The position numbers and the translations under genes are program-made. Positions 49,201 through 61,024 of a stretch of DNA of 64,000 nt are shown here, in pieces. Below the pieces are notes generated by a model, which ran no database searches, had not been told where the DNA came from, and worked only from the letters and a program-made list of their open reading frames with translations. The stretch comes from Termitomyces sp. T153 (taxonomy: Eukaryota > Basidiomycota > Agaricomycetes > Agaricales > Lyophyllaceae): NCBI GenBank assembly GCA_018296165.2, contig JACKQL020000005.1, positions 1,488,001 through 1,552,000 of the forward strand, written 5' to 3'. The first letter of the stretch is position 1, and each line of letters begins with the position of its first letter.

Positions 49201-50619
49201 CTTGAACTTGGAATGGGACTTGGAGGACTAAGTTGGGCATTGAATGTCCCATGGTCACTGAAACTTGAATGAATGATGACCATGTGAGGAACACTTGTGA
49301 TCTGTCTTGTATTGGTCCATCCTGGCTGGAGGCATATATAAGGCTTGCCAGAAGGCTCATTTTTTCAATAGACAACTTTTAGTGGAGTGTATCCTTACTG
49401 CCCTTGCAAAGCTTATCAACAATGGCTGACATTACGATTCCTGAGAACTATCCTTACAAGCCAACCCCAGCAGATCAGAATGTTGAGCATGAGCATCTTT
49501 GGTCAACTTGTCTTTCACAATGAATGAAGCTGAATTCCCATAGATTTTGTTGGTAAGTTGTCAATAGTCATGGGTATGTGGGGTATGTTCATCTCTCAAC
49601 ATCCTTGAACTTCTTAGATGCACCCATGAAGCTTAGTGTTGCTGAGAGGTTCAACATAATGAGTCCTTCTGGTCACGTAGTTGGATTTTCACCCAGGATT
49701 GAACCTGAACACACCTACAAAATTGCCTTTGATAGGCTCGAGGTAAACATGTCACGTGTTCTCATCCAATGCTGATGTCCAAACTATGTGTAGGCCACAA
49801 TTTCCATCGATCCAGATAATTCTCATGTCAGCTTAGCAGTCATCTTCCATCTTCCATTTGCTCCCCCAGTTGTTGTAAGCAATGTCAGTGGCAATGTCAT
49901 AAGGTTATACTCCCTTGTCTTGGAACTCAACAATGACCCTGGATTCATCATTGAGCAGGGGCATATCAGAGTTAAAAAGAATGATGCAAATCACTTCATC
50001 TTATCAATCAACATGACTATTGCAGGAGTTGAATACAGCTCTTATATGTCCTTTCACTTGCTCCTGTGGTGCTCCTGCAGGGCTGTTATATACTCTGGAT
50101 AAGGATTCTATTGAAACATTTATTTTTATTCAAATGCTATTCAGTTTTCTTTGTCTTCTGCTGGTTTGGCCTTTCCAATGATGAAGGTGGCAAGTGTTGG
50201 GAAATCAGACAGAGAACCTGGCAAAAGAAGCAGAGCATGAGGTTTTACAAGTGTTAAGAACTACATAGCTACAACAAATCTGTCTATCAGTTAATATAAT
50301 AAAGTTTAAAATCTGTCTGGCCCATTCCATTCATCACATGAGCTTGCTATCCTCAACATGTCCCCTTGAGCAAAACATTTATGTCTCCTCAAGCCAAAAG
50401 GCAAAGTTTACCTCATTTGTTCACCATCAGGAAGAATAGCAAGACTAGAAAACTTCTGATCTATTCCTTTGAAGTGCATTATCCTCACTTCACATGAAGC
50501 AGCAAAATGGCCAGTCCCTCAATAGTGGAATCAGATAGTAGTGGAGCCAGACTATTCCTTCCTCATTGCTTCCTCATTGCAAACATAGCTTCTCCAGCAG
50601 ATTTATCTTCAGGCTCAGG
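46251..50619. other. Region without recognised gene; CpG falls from about 48.3 kb
   Basis: Minus-strand frames of 70-107 codons at 46459-47983 show no known domain. At 49423 (+) an ATG opens a block MADITIPENYPYKPTPADQN followed by open blocks at about 49620-49775 and 49800-50100 with plausible splice sites between, which may be one small gene of unknown product. From 48.3 kb on CpG becomes rare, marking the start of the repeat-rich right arm. Confidence 0.4.
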
Positions 50620-51000
50620 GTCAAACATAAGGCGCTGGGTGTTGAGAATTTTTGAACTAATCAGAATCAGGATGGCATTGACAAGGTCATGGTTCTGAAG
50701 GTCTCTTCCAAAGTTGGTACTTTCCCAGAGGCCTTTGAGATCAGTGTACTTTTGTGGGCGAGTATTGATGACAGCTCTGCAAAGTTCAGCTGTGATTCCA
50801 AGGCCATTGTCACTCAGAGCAGGCTAATTAACGTAACCCATCACAGCAGCATTGATAGCATCATGAAGAAGTTGGCCTTTCTTAGCTTCCTTCAGAGTGG
50901 CTTGAGCAGCTTCATCAGCTTTGACCAGCTGAGAATGGGCTTTTTGATAGGCCCTTGGTCCCTTAAAAATATATAAGTTCAAATGGAAACATTAGTTAGT
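50620..51000 (-). pseudogene. Unknown repeat-borne coding family, copy C (N-terminal fragment)
   Basis: About 100 codons on the minus strand (IFKGPRAYQKAHSQLVKADE, then EAKKGQLLHGAINAA, then ending in RTMTLS-type sequence), nearly identical to the N-terminal part of copy B at 60004-60318. The gene part is cut at 50620, where similarity to copy B ends abruptly. The shared block with B runs on through non-coding sequence to about 51340. Function unknown. Confidence 0.65.
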
Positions 51001-51340
51001 AACTGATAGACTACCTGAATCCTAGCATTTTTAACATTCTTGAGACTGCCAATGATATTTTTTGTCTAAATGAGATCTTAGAAACTGCTCTGGTCATTTA
51101 ATAATATGGTTCTTACCTTTGATGATAACTGGCAAAATAGAAAAACAATCAAGACATATAATGCAGATATCAATTTAGACTTACTCTAGCATTGTTCTGA
51201 TTATGTCTTATTATTAGCAATTGTAGATTATAAGATTGAAACAAATGGATGCACCTTGGGAGGCATGGTTGACCTGATTATGTAATCACTGATGAAGATC
51301 AAGTTGGAGATAGTGGTGGTAAGAGGTCAAGAGATAATTC
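50620..51340. repeat. About 720-bp direct duplicate of 59957-60675
   Basis: Both copies begin at GTCAAACATAAGGC and run to GGTCAAGAGAT with only scattered substitutions and small indels. The duplicated block covers the N-terminal piece of the unknown coding family and its upstream non-coding sequence. Confidence 0.9.
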
Positions 51341-53400
51341 AAGATATCAAAGGCACTATCAGGGCCCAGCAACATAAGAATTCTGGCACCATCTGTTGTT
51401 TGTTCATTCTCTTCATCAGATCCAAGAGTTGCATAGCAATCCTACAACTCATCACTGTCAACACCATCTATAATAGCAGCCAGGATAGGAATCATCTCTT
51501 CCATTGCTTCAAGATGAGGATCACCATTGGGAGGACCAGTGAGCAATGGAATGACCTTATTGAAAAGGTATGGTGGAGCATTTTTCTCCTTTGGATGGTT
51601 GGCATTGTTGTAACAATGAATGTCTTCTAAAGCAGAATGACAAAATTGGAAAAGAGTGCCTAGCCAATTGTTGATGGCTATCTGGACCTTTCTAGGTTCA
51701 GCTGTGGGATTTTGCTTCTTGTAGGCAGACCACAATACTGAGTAGACCATTGCAGATCCTATATTATATGTGGTTTGACTAAGCATTGCTTGGACAAGCG
51801 GTTCATAAAGACCAGCAATCTGTCCAATTATTGAGCATCTTGAAATATGACCAGAGCAGATTATAAGATCTCACCATAATCATAGATTCTTCATGCTCAG
51901 TCATGGCATCACAAACAGACATGATGAATTCTGCTGTGACTACAGGATGAGCTGTATTATATCTAGGATAAAACAATTGGTGTCCAAGTTGGGCTATTGT
52001 AAGCCAATTCAACTTGTTGGAAATTGCATTGATGATCTTCTCAGCCACTGGATCATTGGCAAACTTAGCATGAGCAGATTTGATCCAGCCATCCAAGTTG
52101 TCCAAAAGGGAGGTCATATAAACATCAAAGACCTCCTTCTCATATTTGGCCACAAAATTATCATCAAGCTGGTCAAGATTATAGCTAAAAGAGTCCAAAT
52201 TGGTCCAATAAATACTAGATGCATTCTTCAAGAGGCAGTAGAATTGATTATCCAGGATGTCCATTTGGGTTTCTTTCTTGGAAAAGTCAAGACCATCAAA
52301 TATCCAGAGTTGCCCATGCAGCTTGCATTGCATTTGTATGAATTTGTCAGAAGCAAAATCTTCAGAACTTAGAAGTGTGGGAAAGTCGAGGAGAGAATGG
52401 GCAGAAAATAGGCATTCAAAAGTGAGGGCCATCCATTGGAAATAGACAATAGCATAGGCACTGGAGGCACGGTGCCAGCAAGCCAATGCAGTGACTGAAA
52501 AAGGCATGTCACAATGGAAGTAGCTGTGAAAGCATAGGCACAAATAAGCATAGACAAGGTCAACAGAGGACAAACCTTTGATGATACACTGTTCCTTGCT
52601 TTCAGTCTGAATTGTGAGAGATGCCAGAATCCTGTTTATGTTGTCTGCATCAACTCCATCCTGTTGGTTAAGGACATCAAAAAACATTGAGAGTGTGTTT
52701 TGAGCAGTTTCCTGGACTTGAAAGATCAACTTGTTGCTGGCCAACTCTGCCTTGATTAACACAGCATCTTTATGTGCATTGATCATGTCTAATAAATTGT
52801 ATCTTAGTTTTTGCTCTGAGCAGTTTATAAGATGAAGATATTGCACCCAAATCCAGTACATTTACTACCCAAGTCACTTCTTGAAGTTCCTTCTTCAAAT
52901 TTTCTAGCTCCTCCACCAAGGACTGTCTAGAGCAAGTGTTCTTGCCAGTGTCATCAATTTTTGCAATTTGTGCAGTGATATCTTTGTACACCTTAAGTTT
53001 GGGTGAATACTAGAAAGTGCACAAAAGATCTAGGCAGTGGCCACTATTGCCCAGGATAGGCATCTGCATTTTCTGCTCCTCAGTTGCATCTGCTAGTGTG
53101 AGTCCCTTCCAGCCTGGCAAGAATTCAATCATCTGTATGTCTCTGGTATTGAAGGTCAGAGATTCCATTTTAACAGTCTGCTTGCTGACAAGAACATATA
53201 TAGCATGTTCTACAGAATAGTTGTGAAGGTCTTAACCATTGTTGAGAGCTGTCCATATGTCCTTAAGATCTTTATAATGTTGGAGGTGGCTGTTAATGAG
53301 AGCTCTCTGAAGCTGCACAATTAATCCAAAGCCAAGATCACAGAGTGCAGGCTAGTAACAGTAGCCCATGACTGCTGCTACCAGTAGGATTAAGCTTTCA
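51341..53400 (-). pseudogene. Unknown repeat-borne coding family, copy A (352-codon intact core)
   Basis: A long minus-strand coding relic. In protein order: weak N-terminal similarity to copy B at 53400-53230; LPGWKGLTLADATEEQKMQM and ILGNSGHCLDLLCTF (53170-53030); a coiled-coil-like LVEELENLKKELQEVTWVVN with VLDLGA (52910-52840); then a 352-codon open frame (52861-51803) including LASNKLIFQVQETAQNTLS, YLCLCFHSYFHCDMPFSVTA, HPVVTAEFIMSVCDAMTEHE; then, after a short intron-like gap, AINNWLGTLFQFCHSALEDI (51786-51442). Copy B has the same order with about half the residues changed. I recognise no known domain. The length of the surviving frame in CpG-poor DNA suggests coding constraint lasted until recently or CpG loss spared it. 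It is interrupted in the N-terminal third. Confidence 0.6.
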
Positions 53401-53784
53401 CTTTGATAAGAGTGGGACACATTATGAAATATTACTTGTCTGAAGACTGTGAGTTATTGTCAAGTTGCTTAAAAGATTCATGCAATGCTTAGTAATGCTC
53501 ATCCAAATATACAGACAAGTAAGAAGAGACCAAATGCAGCTGAGAGCCATAGCATTTTTGAAAGGGGGCCCAATCAGATTTTCAAACAGGAATCACTAAG
53601 TTTGTAGGAAAGATGTTTATTATGCTATCTTGAAAACTAACCACTTGAAATCTGAAACTTAAAGCTAAAACCTAATTGCTGGGAACTTTGACAATTCTAG
53701 ATGATTTCATAAGCTCAGCCCCAGCTGTGAGCCAAGTCTTTGGTAACACAGGCAATCCACCTTCTGATAGCCTAAAGCAGAGTG

Positions 53785-54450
53785 GCAAGAGCAGTCCAGG
53801 CCAATGTTATCTTAGAAAATGACCAGGTTAGATTCTAAGTCTGGACTGATGCCATCTCAGAAAAGGACCAGATAAGGTCCTAAGCTGTGGGGATCACTGA
53901 GATCAACCATCTTGAAAAAGAACCAAGTCAGGTCCTGAGCTGTGAGGATTGCTGGAATTGCTCAGCTAAGATGATTCCTCAAGAGCAGTCCAGGCCAATG
54001 CTATATTAGGAAATGACCAGTCAGATTCTAAGACTAGGCCAATACCATCTTGAAAAGGGACTAGATAAGGTCCCTAAACTGGGGATCACTAGGATCACTC
54101 AGCCAAGATGATCAGCAAAAGTGGTCCAAGCCAATGCTATCTTAGAAAATAACCAGGTCAGATTCTAAGTCTAGGCCAATACCATCTTGAAAATGACTAG
54201 GTCAGGTCCTAAGCTGTGAGGATTGCTGGGATTGTTCAGCCAAGATGATCCCTCAAGAGCAGTCTAGACCAATGCTATCTTAGGAAATGACTAGGTTAGA
54301 TTCTAAGTCAAGGATGACTGGGATTACTTAGCAACTCCTGGCGATCCCACAGTGATTCCTTGAAGTGAGCCCTCCTAGAGCCCAAAAAGAGTGGCAAGGG
54401 CAGTCCAAGCCAATTTTATCTTAGAAAATGACCAGGTGAGATCTTAAGAG
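53785..54450. repeat. Degenerate minisatellite between copies A and B
   Basis: At least five copies of a unit recognisable by (G/T)CAGTCCAGGCCAATG-(T/C)TATCTTAGAAAATGACC-AGGT, beginning near 53790, 53983, 54120, 54259 and 54399. Between them are related shorter blocks such as CCATCTTGAAAA(G/A)-GACTAG-GTCAGGTCCTAAGCTG and GGGATCACTGGGATCA. Spacing is about 190, 135, 140 and 140 bp, so the array is an uneven mixture of at least two sub-units. It is CpG-free. No coding potential. Confidence 0.75.
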
Positions 54451-55732
54451 TGGGGATTGCTGGGATTGCAGGAAGGATCACTACCACAGTGGGTATTCCA
54501 GTGATGTATATAACTAGTTTGTTCCTTAACATGAGATGAGGCTGACATGACTACATTTTTGAAATCTTAGTTTCTTTCCTCTGTAGATAATAAGAATGGC
54601 ATACTTACCTCTGCAGACTTGCTAGAAACCTCTTGTTGTTGTGATTCTTCCTCCTCATCTTCTGCCTCAGATCCTTTGTCTTCTTGCTCACTGTTTGCCT
54701 GTTCTTCATCATTATTTTCACTGCCATCCAAATCTTCTACATCTTGATCATTCTCTGTATCTTGCTCCTGTTCATCAGCTGTATCAGATCCATCTTCTGA
54801 TTCCAGATCCTCTTCAGTGTCTGAGTCATGCCCTTCAATTTCCTTGACTTTTCCCTTGCCTATTAAGATGTTAAATAAGGATCCAAGGTATAAATAATAT
54901 CACTGACTGATAGGAGCATTCTGAAGCACTGCTTTAGATGGAGCAAATGTTGGTGGATGATGAAAAATCTTCTCAGGCTTCCTTGGCTTCAACAATGCTT
55001 GCTGGCACTTCATACAAACACCTTCAAGTTGAACCAAGTCAGGGTTGACATCATGTTCACTGCAGTTTAATAGTGCCATGTTTTCTGGTGAATGCCATTC
55101 AGCAAGCTCTTCAGTCATAGGAAAGACTGAATAATTATGCAGCACTTCCAGCTGCTCTGCAAGTCTTTTCTTGTTTTCATAGCTGAGAGGAATGTTATAG
55201 TCATATTGGTTCTGATAAATGTACTTTGTGGAATGTTCCAGTTGTTCCAATATAACCTGAAAAGATCTGTCTTAGTATTTGACATGAGCAGATAATAAGA
55301 TGCATATTATGCAGATTCTCAAGCACTCTTTGCACTGGTTTCTTCAAAGTTTTGACTTGGCTGTCAGTCTTGGGATCTGTTGCTATCTAGTGAAAGAGAG
55401 AGCTCTTCATGAAAATGTCATGGATACTGCAAAGTGCATGGTTGACACTAGTCACTTGAGACTTGACAGACCACATTGAATGATAGTTTGTGATATTGTC
55501 AATAAGCTCCTGTGTGAGGCTGTCTTCTCCATTGTCTTCTCCTTCTGCATAGGCCTTGGGAGGAGCTATGTCATACCAACAACTCCAACCCTTTACTTCA
55601 TCCAAGATCATTTGCACTTTTGGATTGGCAAGATAGACTGTATCCCAACTCTCATAAATGTTGTGCTTGTCCTCTCCATGATCATTATCATCTGAATCAC
55701 AAAGCCCAATAAGAGCATAAGGAATATGTGCA

Positions 55733-55737
55733 GCTAT
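55733..55737. repeat. Target-site duplication GCTAT, left copy (LTR 2)
   Basis: GCTAT directly before TGTCA; the identical GCTAT follows TGACA at 56918-56922. Confidence 0.9.
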
Positions 55738-56917
55738 TGTCAGGTTCCGCTGACCCCAGGAGCTCAGCTACACTGGGCAAGTCCTTACTAGGCGGGCGTG
55801 ATCCCCTTGCACTGGCAACCAGACACTTGAAAGCGTTCTGGGCACTGATTGCTTGTGCGGATAGTTGGTGGGATGTGATCCAAATGGGTCCGGGGAGGTC
55901 TGGAGAAGTCGGATTGTGAGGAAATGGGATGGGCTTGGCAGGGTTCAGGCAGAAGACCATATGGGAGATTTGCGGATGCAAAGGAGTAGGCGGCTACATG
56001 ATCAATGGGAGCGGAGCCAGGGTTGATGGAAGATCAATTGGAGTTGATGGAGTCCCGGACTGAGCGAAGAGCGGGTTTTGGATCTGGTGAAAGAGTGTCG
56101 GGGTTCATAATCGTAATCGCAGAGTTTGTGAGGTCATTAAGGTTGAGGAAGGCTTGGGCACAATGGCTGGATGGAGTCACCAAGACAGCGTCGGATGAAA
56201 TGAGATGGGGTTGAGATGGAACAAGAATAGATTCGCGCTGAGATACAAAACAATAATGAGAATGATAACGAAATGGAGACAAGACAAGACCAGGAGACTG
56301 AGATAAGACTGGGAGACTGAGATAAGACTGAGAGACTGACAGTAAGGAAAACGAAACACAAAACACAAAACACAAGAAGAAAACAATCAGACCATAGGTA
56401 ACATTAAGCAATATCAAGACTAGGGTACGAAGAGCTACTCGATGTCTTATATACTGACTACTGGAGAACTTCGGAGTATGTTGGTTGTGGTGGTGGAGCT
56501 TGGTGGAGCTCAACAGAGTTGGCGGGTGTCAGTTGCGATCAAGGTTCAGGCCATGTTGATATGTTGATGGGATCATTTGGGAACGTGGGTCGCTCCGGGG
56601 TTGTCGTGATACTCCGGAATGGATCAGAGGAGCCAGGGTGTTGAGTTGATGATGGGTGGCAAAGATTGGGAACAGCAGGGGTGGTTTTCAGGGTTTAGGA
56701 GATCCAGGGTAAGTGTCAGTGGCTGCAGAGAAGTCGTTGAAGTTGGCCAGGGGGCCATCGGAGTTAGCCGGGGAGGCATTGGAGTTAGCCAAGGTTGCGT
56801 CGGGGCTAACCGAAATAGGCGCGGGGCATGGGCAGAAGTTTGGCGGAGTGTCGGGGGTTTTAGGGAATTGGGAGGTTGCTGGACAATGTGCAGGGGTCCA
56901 GGGGACAGGTCATGACA
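55738..56917. mobile_element. Solo LTR, copy 2 (intermediate CpG loss)
   Basis: About 1,180 bp, TGTCA...TGACA, with the perfect 5-bp duplication GCTAT on both sides (55733-55737, 56918-56922). It aligns end to end with copy 1 at 5783-6934. Many of the CpG sites of copy 1 appear here as TpG or CpA, but not all. It lies inside copy B of the unknown coding family, in the same orientation as copies 1 and 3. No internal retrotransposon sequence is attached. Confidence 0.92.
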
Positions 56918-58164
56918 GCTATCTAAAAAGAGCTAGCCAGTTGTCAGAGTGTGTTGGTCTGATTCTTGTGGCCACTTTTTATTTCAGGCATCTCTTGCCA
57001 TTCAAAAATAGTTGTCTGTATAGCTTGCTCCAACAACCATGGCTCTGTGTGAACACACTTCTTTGAATTGTGAGATTCAAGATGAGAATATGCATTTGCA
57101 AGGAGCTCTTCATCATCCTTGTCCAAAACAAGAATCAAAACATCAACAATGTGATTCATGCCTTGCAAGACAGGGTCATCATTAGGTTGACCTTTGAGCT
57201 TGGGAACTTTATAAAGATGAGGTGGTGCATTGATATGCAAGGGATGATTGGCTATATTGTGAGCCCAAATATCCTCTAGGCCAGATAGCCAAAAGCAGAA
57301 TAGAGTGGCAAGCCAGTTGTTGATAGCCATTTGAAAGTCCATAGAATGGTCCTCAAGATGCTCAGAAAAATAGAGCTCTTTGAGAATTGAATAGACAGTA
57401 GGAGTGCCTGGACTGTAAGTGGTTTGACCTAGCATATGATGAATCATAGATTCATAGTGACCAAGAATCTGTGGTATTAAGAAATCTTAGAATCATCTCA
57501 GAGCAGATAATAAGAACACACCATAATCATTGATTCTTCATGCAAAGCCATACTATCACAAATTGGCACAATAAAATCAGTTATAGGAAGTGGATGGGCT
57601 GTATCATAGTTGGGATAAAAGAGACCATGGCCAATCTGTCCATAAGTGAGCCACTTGAGCTTGCCAGGAATTTGTGCAATAATGTTTTTGGCAGAGGAAT
57701 CATTTGCAAATTGGAATTGAGCATTCTGAATCCACTTGGTAACTTCTTCAAAGAGTATGTTGGTGTAGAGTGTATAGATTTCAGCATATTTGGCATCATA
57801 TTGTCATCCATTTGATCACTTTTGAATCCAAATAGATTGAGCCCACTATTCTTCCAGGCTGTGTCAGCAGTTTTCAGTGCTGTATAAAAGGCATCATCAA
57901 AAATGTCAAAGCAAGTCTGCTTTGAATTAAATGCCAATTTATTAAATGCTCAGAGTTTTTTGTTGAACCTCATTCTGTGTGCTATGGGAAACAGGGTTGG
58001 CAAAGTATGCCATGGCATCTTCACCTGTATTTAGAAAGAGCATCATGGAGTGATCAGAAAACAGAATTTCAAAGGTGAGGGCCATCCAGTGCATATATGT
58101 TATTAAATAGGCACTTGATCCATGCCTCCAATGATTGAGAGCTGTGATGGTGAATGGCATATCC

Positions 58165-59315
58165 TGTCAGGTTCCGCTGACTATGGGGGCTCAGCTACAC
58201 TGGGCAAGTCCTTACTAGGCAAACATGATTCCCTGCACTGACAACCGGGCACTCAGAGGTGTTCCAAGCACTGGGGACTTGTGAGGATAGCTGGGGGAAA
58301 TTGATCTGAGCAAGTCCGGGGAGGTCCAGAGGAGTAGAGGACAAGTTGCGGAGAAGGGGGATGGGCTTGGCAGGGTTCAGGCATAAGTCCGTGTGTGAGT
58401 ATTGCGGGTGTGGAGGAGGCAGAGGCTATGCAGATGACAGGAGCAGAGCCAGTGTTCTGATGGAGGATCAACAGGAATTGATGGGATTCAGAGCTGAGTG
58501 TATAGCAGGGTCCGGAGTTGGTAATGAGTGTCAGAGGTTTGTCATCATAACTGTGGAGTTCGTGAGGATGTTATGGTTGAGAGGGCTCAAACACAATAGA
58601 TGGAATCAGATGAGATGAGATGGGGTCAAATGAAATGAGACAAAGACGAGATGAGAACGAGAATAGATTCAGTTGGGGACACAGAATGATAATAAAAAGA
58701 TAACAGAAGAGACAAGATAAGACCAGGAGACTGAGAATAAGGAAAAATGAGACACGGGACACAAAACACAAGAAGAAACAATCAGGAACACATCACGAAA
58801 GGCTGGTACGTAGGGAAGTAGGTAATCTCAAGACTAGAGTACGAGGAGCTACTCTATGTCTTATATACTGACTACTGAAGAGCTCCGGTGATGTCGGCTG
58901 TGGTGGCAGGGCTTGGTGGAGCTCAACAGAGTCAATGGGTGTCGGTTATGACTAGAGGGCAGGCTGTGTTGATATGTTGATGGGATCAATTGTGATGTGG
59001 TCCATTCCGAGGCTGTTGTGATACCCAGGGTAAGTTGGGGGAGCCAGGATGTCGAGTTGATGATGTGTAATGGGGTCAGGCATGGCAGTGGAGTGGTCCC
59101 GGGGGCTCAGGAAGGCCAGGAGAAGTGCCGGTGGCTGCAGAGAAGACATCAGAGTTGGCCAGGGGGCCATCAGAGTTAGCCGAGAATGTGTTGGAGTTAG
59201 CCGGAGTAGGCACGGAGTGCTGGGGAAGTTCAACAAAGCATTGGGGGGGGGGGGGTTCCGGGGGAGCAGGGGTTTGTTGGGCAGTGTACAGGGCTTCAGA
59301 GAATGGGTCATGACA
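58165..59315. mobile_element. Solo LTR, copy 3 (oldest, strongest CpG loss)
   Basis: About 1,151 bp, TGTCA...TGACA, aligning with copies 1 and 2 throughout, with very few CpG left. It splits the unknown coding family copy B between the residues YFHSNM (right flank) and DMPFTI (left flank). The uninterrupted paralogue at about 52505 reads YFHCDMPF, which shows the empty site. The flanks are TATCC (58160-58164) and TATTG (59316-59320); both can derive from a TATCG duplication, one by CpG to TpG, the other by a G to C change. It contains only about one 19-bp unit of the internal repeat and a run of ten or more G at about 59245. Confidence 0.9.
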
Positions 59316-59956
59316 TATTGCTATGGAAATAGCTGCTCAAGCAGAGGTGAAAGTAGGCATAGGTGAGATGTGTGGAGCTTAGAGCTTTTCTGATGTGTTG
59401 GCCCTTGGAATCATTTTGCTCAACAAGTGAATTGAGAAATTTTATAATGTTTCCAGAGTTGACACCATGCTGTCCATTGGGTGCATTGAAAAACATAGTG
59501 AGGATGTTTTGCATAGTTTCTTCAACTTGGAAAATTAGCTTGTTACTAGCCAGCTCAGTCTTGATTTGAATAGCATTAGAATGAGCATTGATTTTGTCTG
59601 GATTAGAAATCTTAGTATCTGCATAATGAAGCTAATAAGATAGGAAGAATCCCACCAAGATCAAGGATTTTGGCAACCCAAGTGACTTGTTGCAGGTCCT
59701 TCTCCAAAGCTTCAAGCTCTTTGATCAATGGTTCACGAGATCTAGCATTTTCCCCTTTTTCATCCCAATTGTTGATTTTCTGGCTAAGGTCATAATAGGC
59801 CTTGAGCTTGTCTTGATAGACAAAAGTGCGCAACAGTTCCAATTGATGTCCCTCCTTTCCTAAAACAGGAAATAGTTCCTTCTCTGTAGCAGTTGCATCC
59901 ACAAAAGCTTTGCCACACCATTCTGGTAAAAACTTGATTGTCCTAATTGCACTAGT

Positions 59957-60675
59957 GTCAAACATAAGGCACTGGGTGTTGAGAATTTTTGGACTAATCA
60001 GAATCAGGATGGCATTGACAAGGTCATGGTTCTAAAGGTCTCTTCCAAAGTTGTACTTTCCCAGAGGCCTTTGAGATCAGTGTACTTTTGTGGGTGAGTA
60101 TTGATGACAGCTCTGCAAAGTTCAGCTGTGATCCCAAGGCCATTGTTGCTCAGAGCAAGCCAATTAATATAACCCATGACAGCAGCATTGATAGCACCAT
60201 GAAGAAGTTGGCCTTTCTTAGCTTCCTTCAGAGTGGCTTGAGCAGCTTCATCAGCTTTGACCAGCTGAGAATGGGCTTTTTGATAGGCCCTTGGTCCCTT
60301 AAAAATATATAAGTTCAAATGGAAGCATTAGTTAGTAACTGATAGACTACCTGAATCCTAGCATTTTTAACATTTTTAATACTTCCAACAATGTTTTTTG
60401 TCTAAATGAGATCTTAAAAACTGCTCTGGTCATTTAATAAGATAATTCCTACCTTTGATGATGACTGGCAAAATAGAAGAACAATCAAAACATGTAATGC
60501 AGATATCAATTTAGACTTACTCTAGCATTGTTCTGATTATGTCTTATTATTAGCAATTGTAGATTATAAGATTGAAACAAATGGATGCACCTTGGGAGGC
60601 ATGGTTGACCTGATTATGTAATCACTGATGAAGATCAAGTTGGAGATAGTGGTGGTAAGAGGTCAAGAGATGATT
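59957..60675. repeat. About 720-bp direct duplicate of 50620-51340
   Basis: Partner of the block at 50620-51340, in the same orientation, 9.3 kb apart. At its right end similarity stops shortly after GGTCAAGAGATGATT. Confidence 0.9.
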
Positions 60676-61024
60676 TCAAACTCAGATGATTAATCATCAG
60701 TGAAGTTTAGGGCAGGTCAGTGGCCAAGTCATGTGAGTAAGCATTAAAAAATTCATTTGTACTATGATATTAAACAAGACCAGATATGATGAATGTCAGA
60801 ATCTTAATAACTCACTGAAGATAAAAAGATGCAATAGATGAAATTTGAAAGTTCTTGATTTAAAGCAGTTACTTTAAATTGAAATGCACGAATTGACAGA
60901 CATACTTTTCAAGCCTCTGAGTCAGAATAGTCAAACATAAAAACAGTCATTTTGTGTGTATATAGTAAAAACCATGGAAAAATGTGTGTATAACAGAATA
61001 ATATAACAATAAATAGTAAAGAGT

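Larger units (their letters stand above)
54600..60320 (-). pseudogene. Unknown repeat-borne coding family, copy B (split by two solo LTRs)
   Basis: A minus-strand relic of a large protein, from N-terminus (60318) to an acidic tail (about 54610). Parts in order: GPRAYQKAHSQLVKADEAAQ (60300); IRTIKFLPEWCGKAFVDATA and LGKEGHQLELLRTFVYQDKL (59940-59810); coiled-coil LIKELEALEKDLQQVTW; LASNKLIFQVEETMQNILTM (59560); YFHSNM, cut by an LTR at 58165-59315; DMPFTITALNHWRHGSSAYL (58158); pieces at 57937-57581 and 57447-56944 (INNWLATLFCFWLSGLEDIW); a second LTR at 55738-56917; IPYALIGLCDSDDNDHGEDK (55720); PLSYENKKRLAEQLEVLHNY; a CxxC (CMKCQQ) at about 55010; and a tail of some 80 mostly Asp/Glu/Ser/Gln residues (54860-54610). 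Internal stops and frame changes occur. I do not recognise the family. Confidence 0.6.

Noticed and set aside
53785..54450. CRISPR-like array
   Set aside because: Units are long, uneven and degenerate with no constant-length spacers, and the genome is eukaryotic; it is a minisatellite.
56034..56513. 159-codon minus-strand frame within LTR copy 2
   Set aside because: It lies entirely in the LTR, its hydrophobic look comes from the repeat units, and it is not conserved in the other copies.
54600..60320. KDZ-type (Kyakuja/Dileera/Zisupton) transposase as identity of the unknown family
   Set aside because: I looked for the conserved KDZ/CxC2 blocks and did not see them; the resemblance is only in size, repetition and genomic setting.
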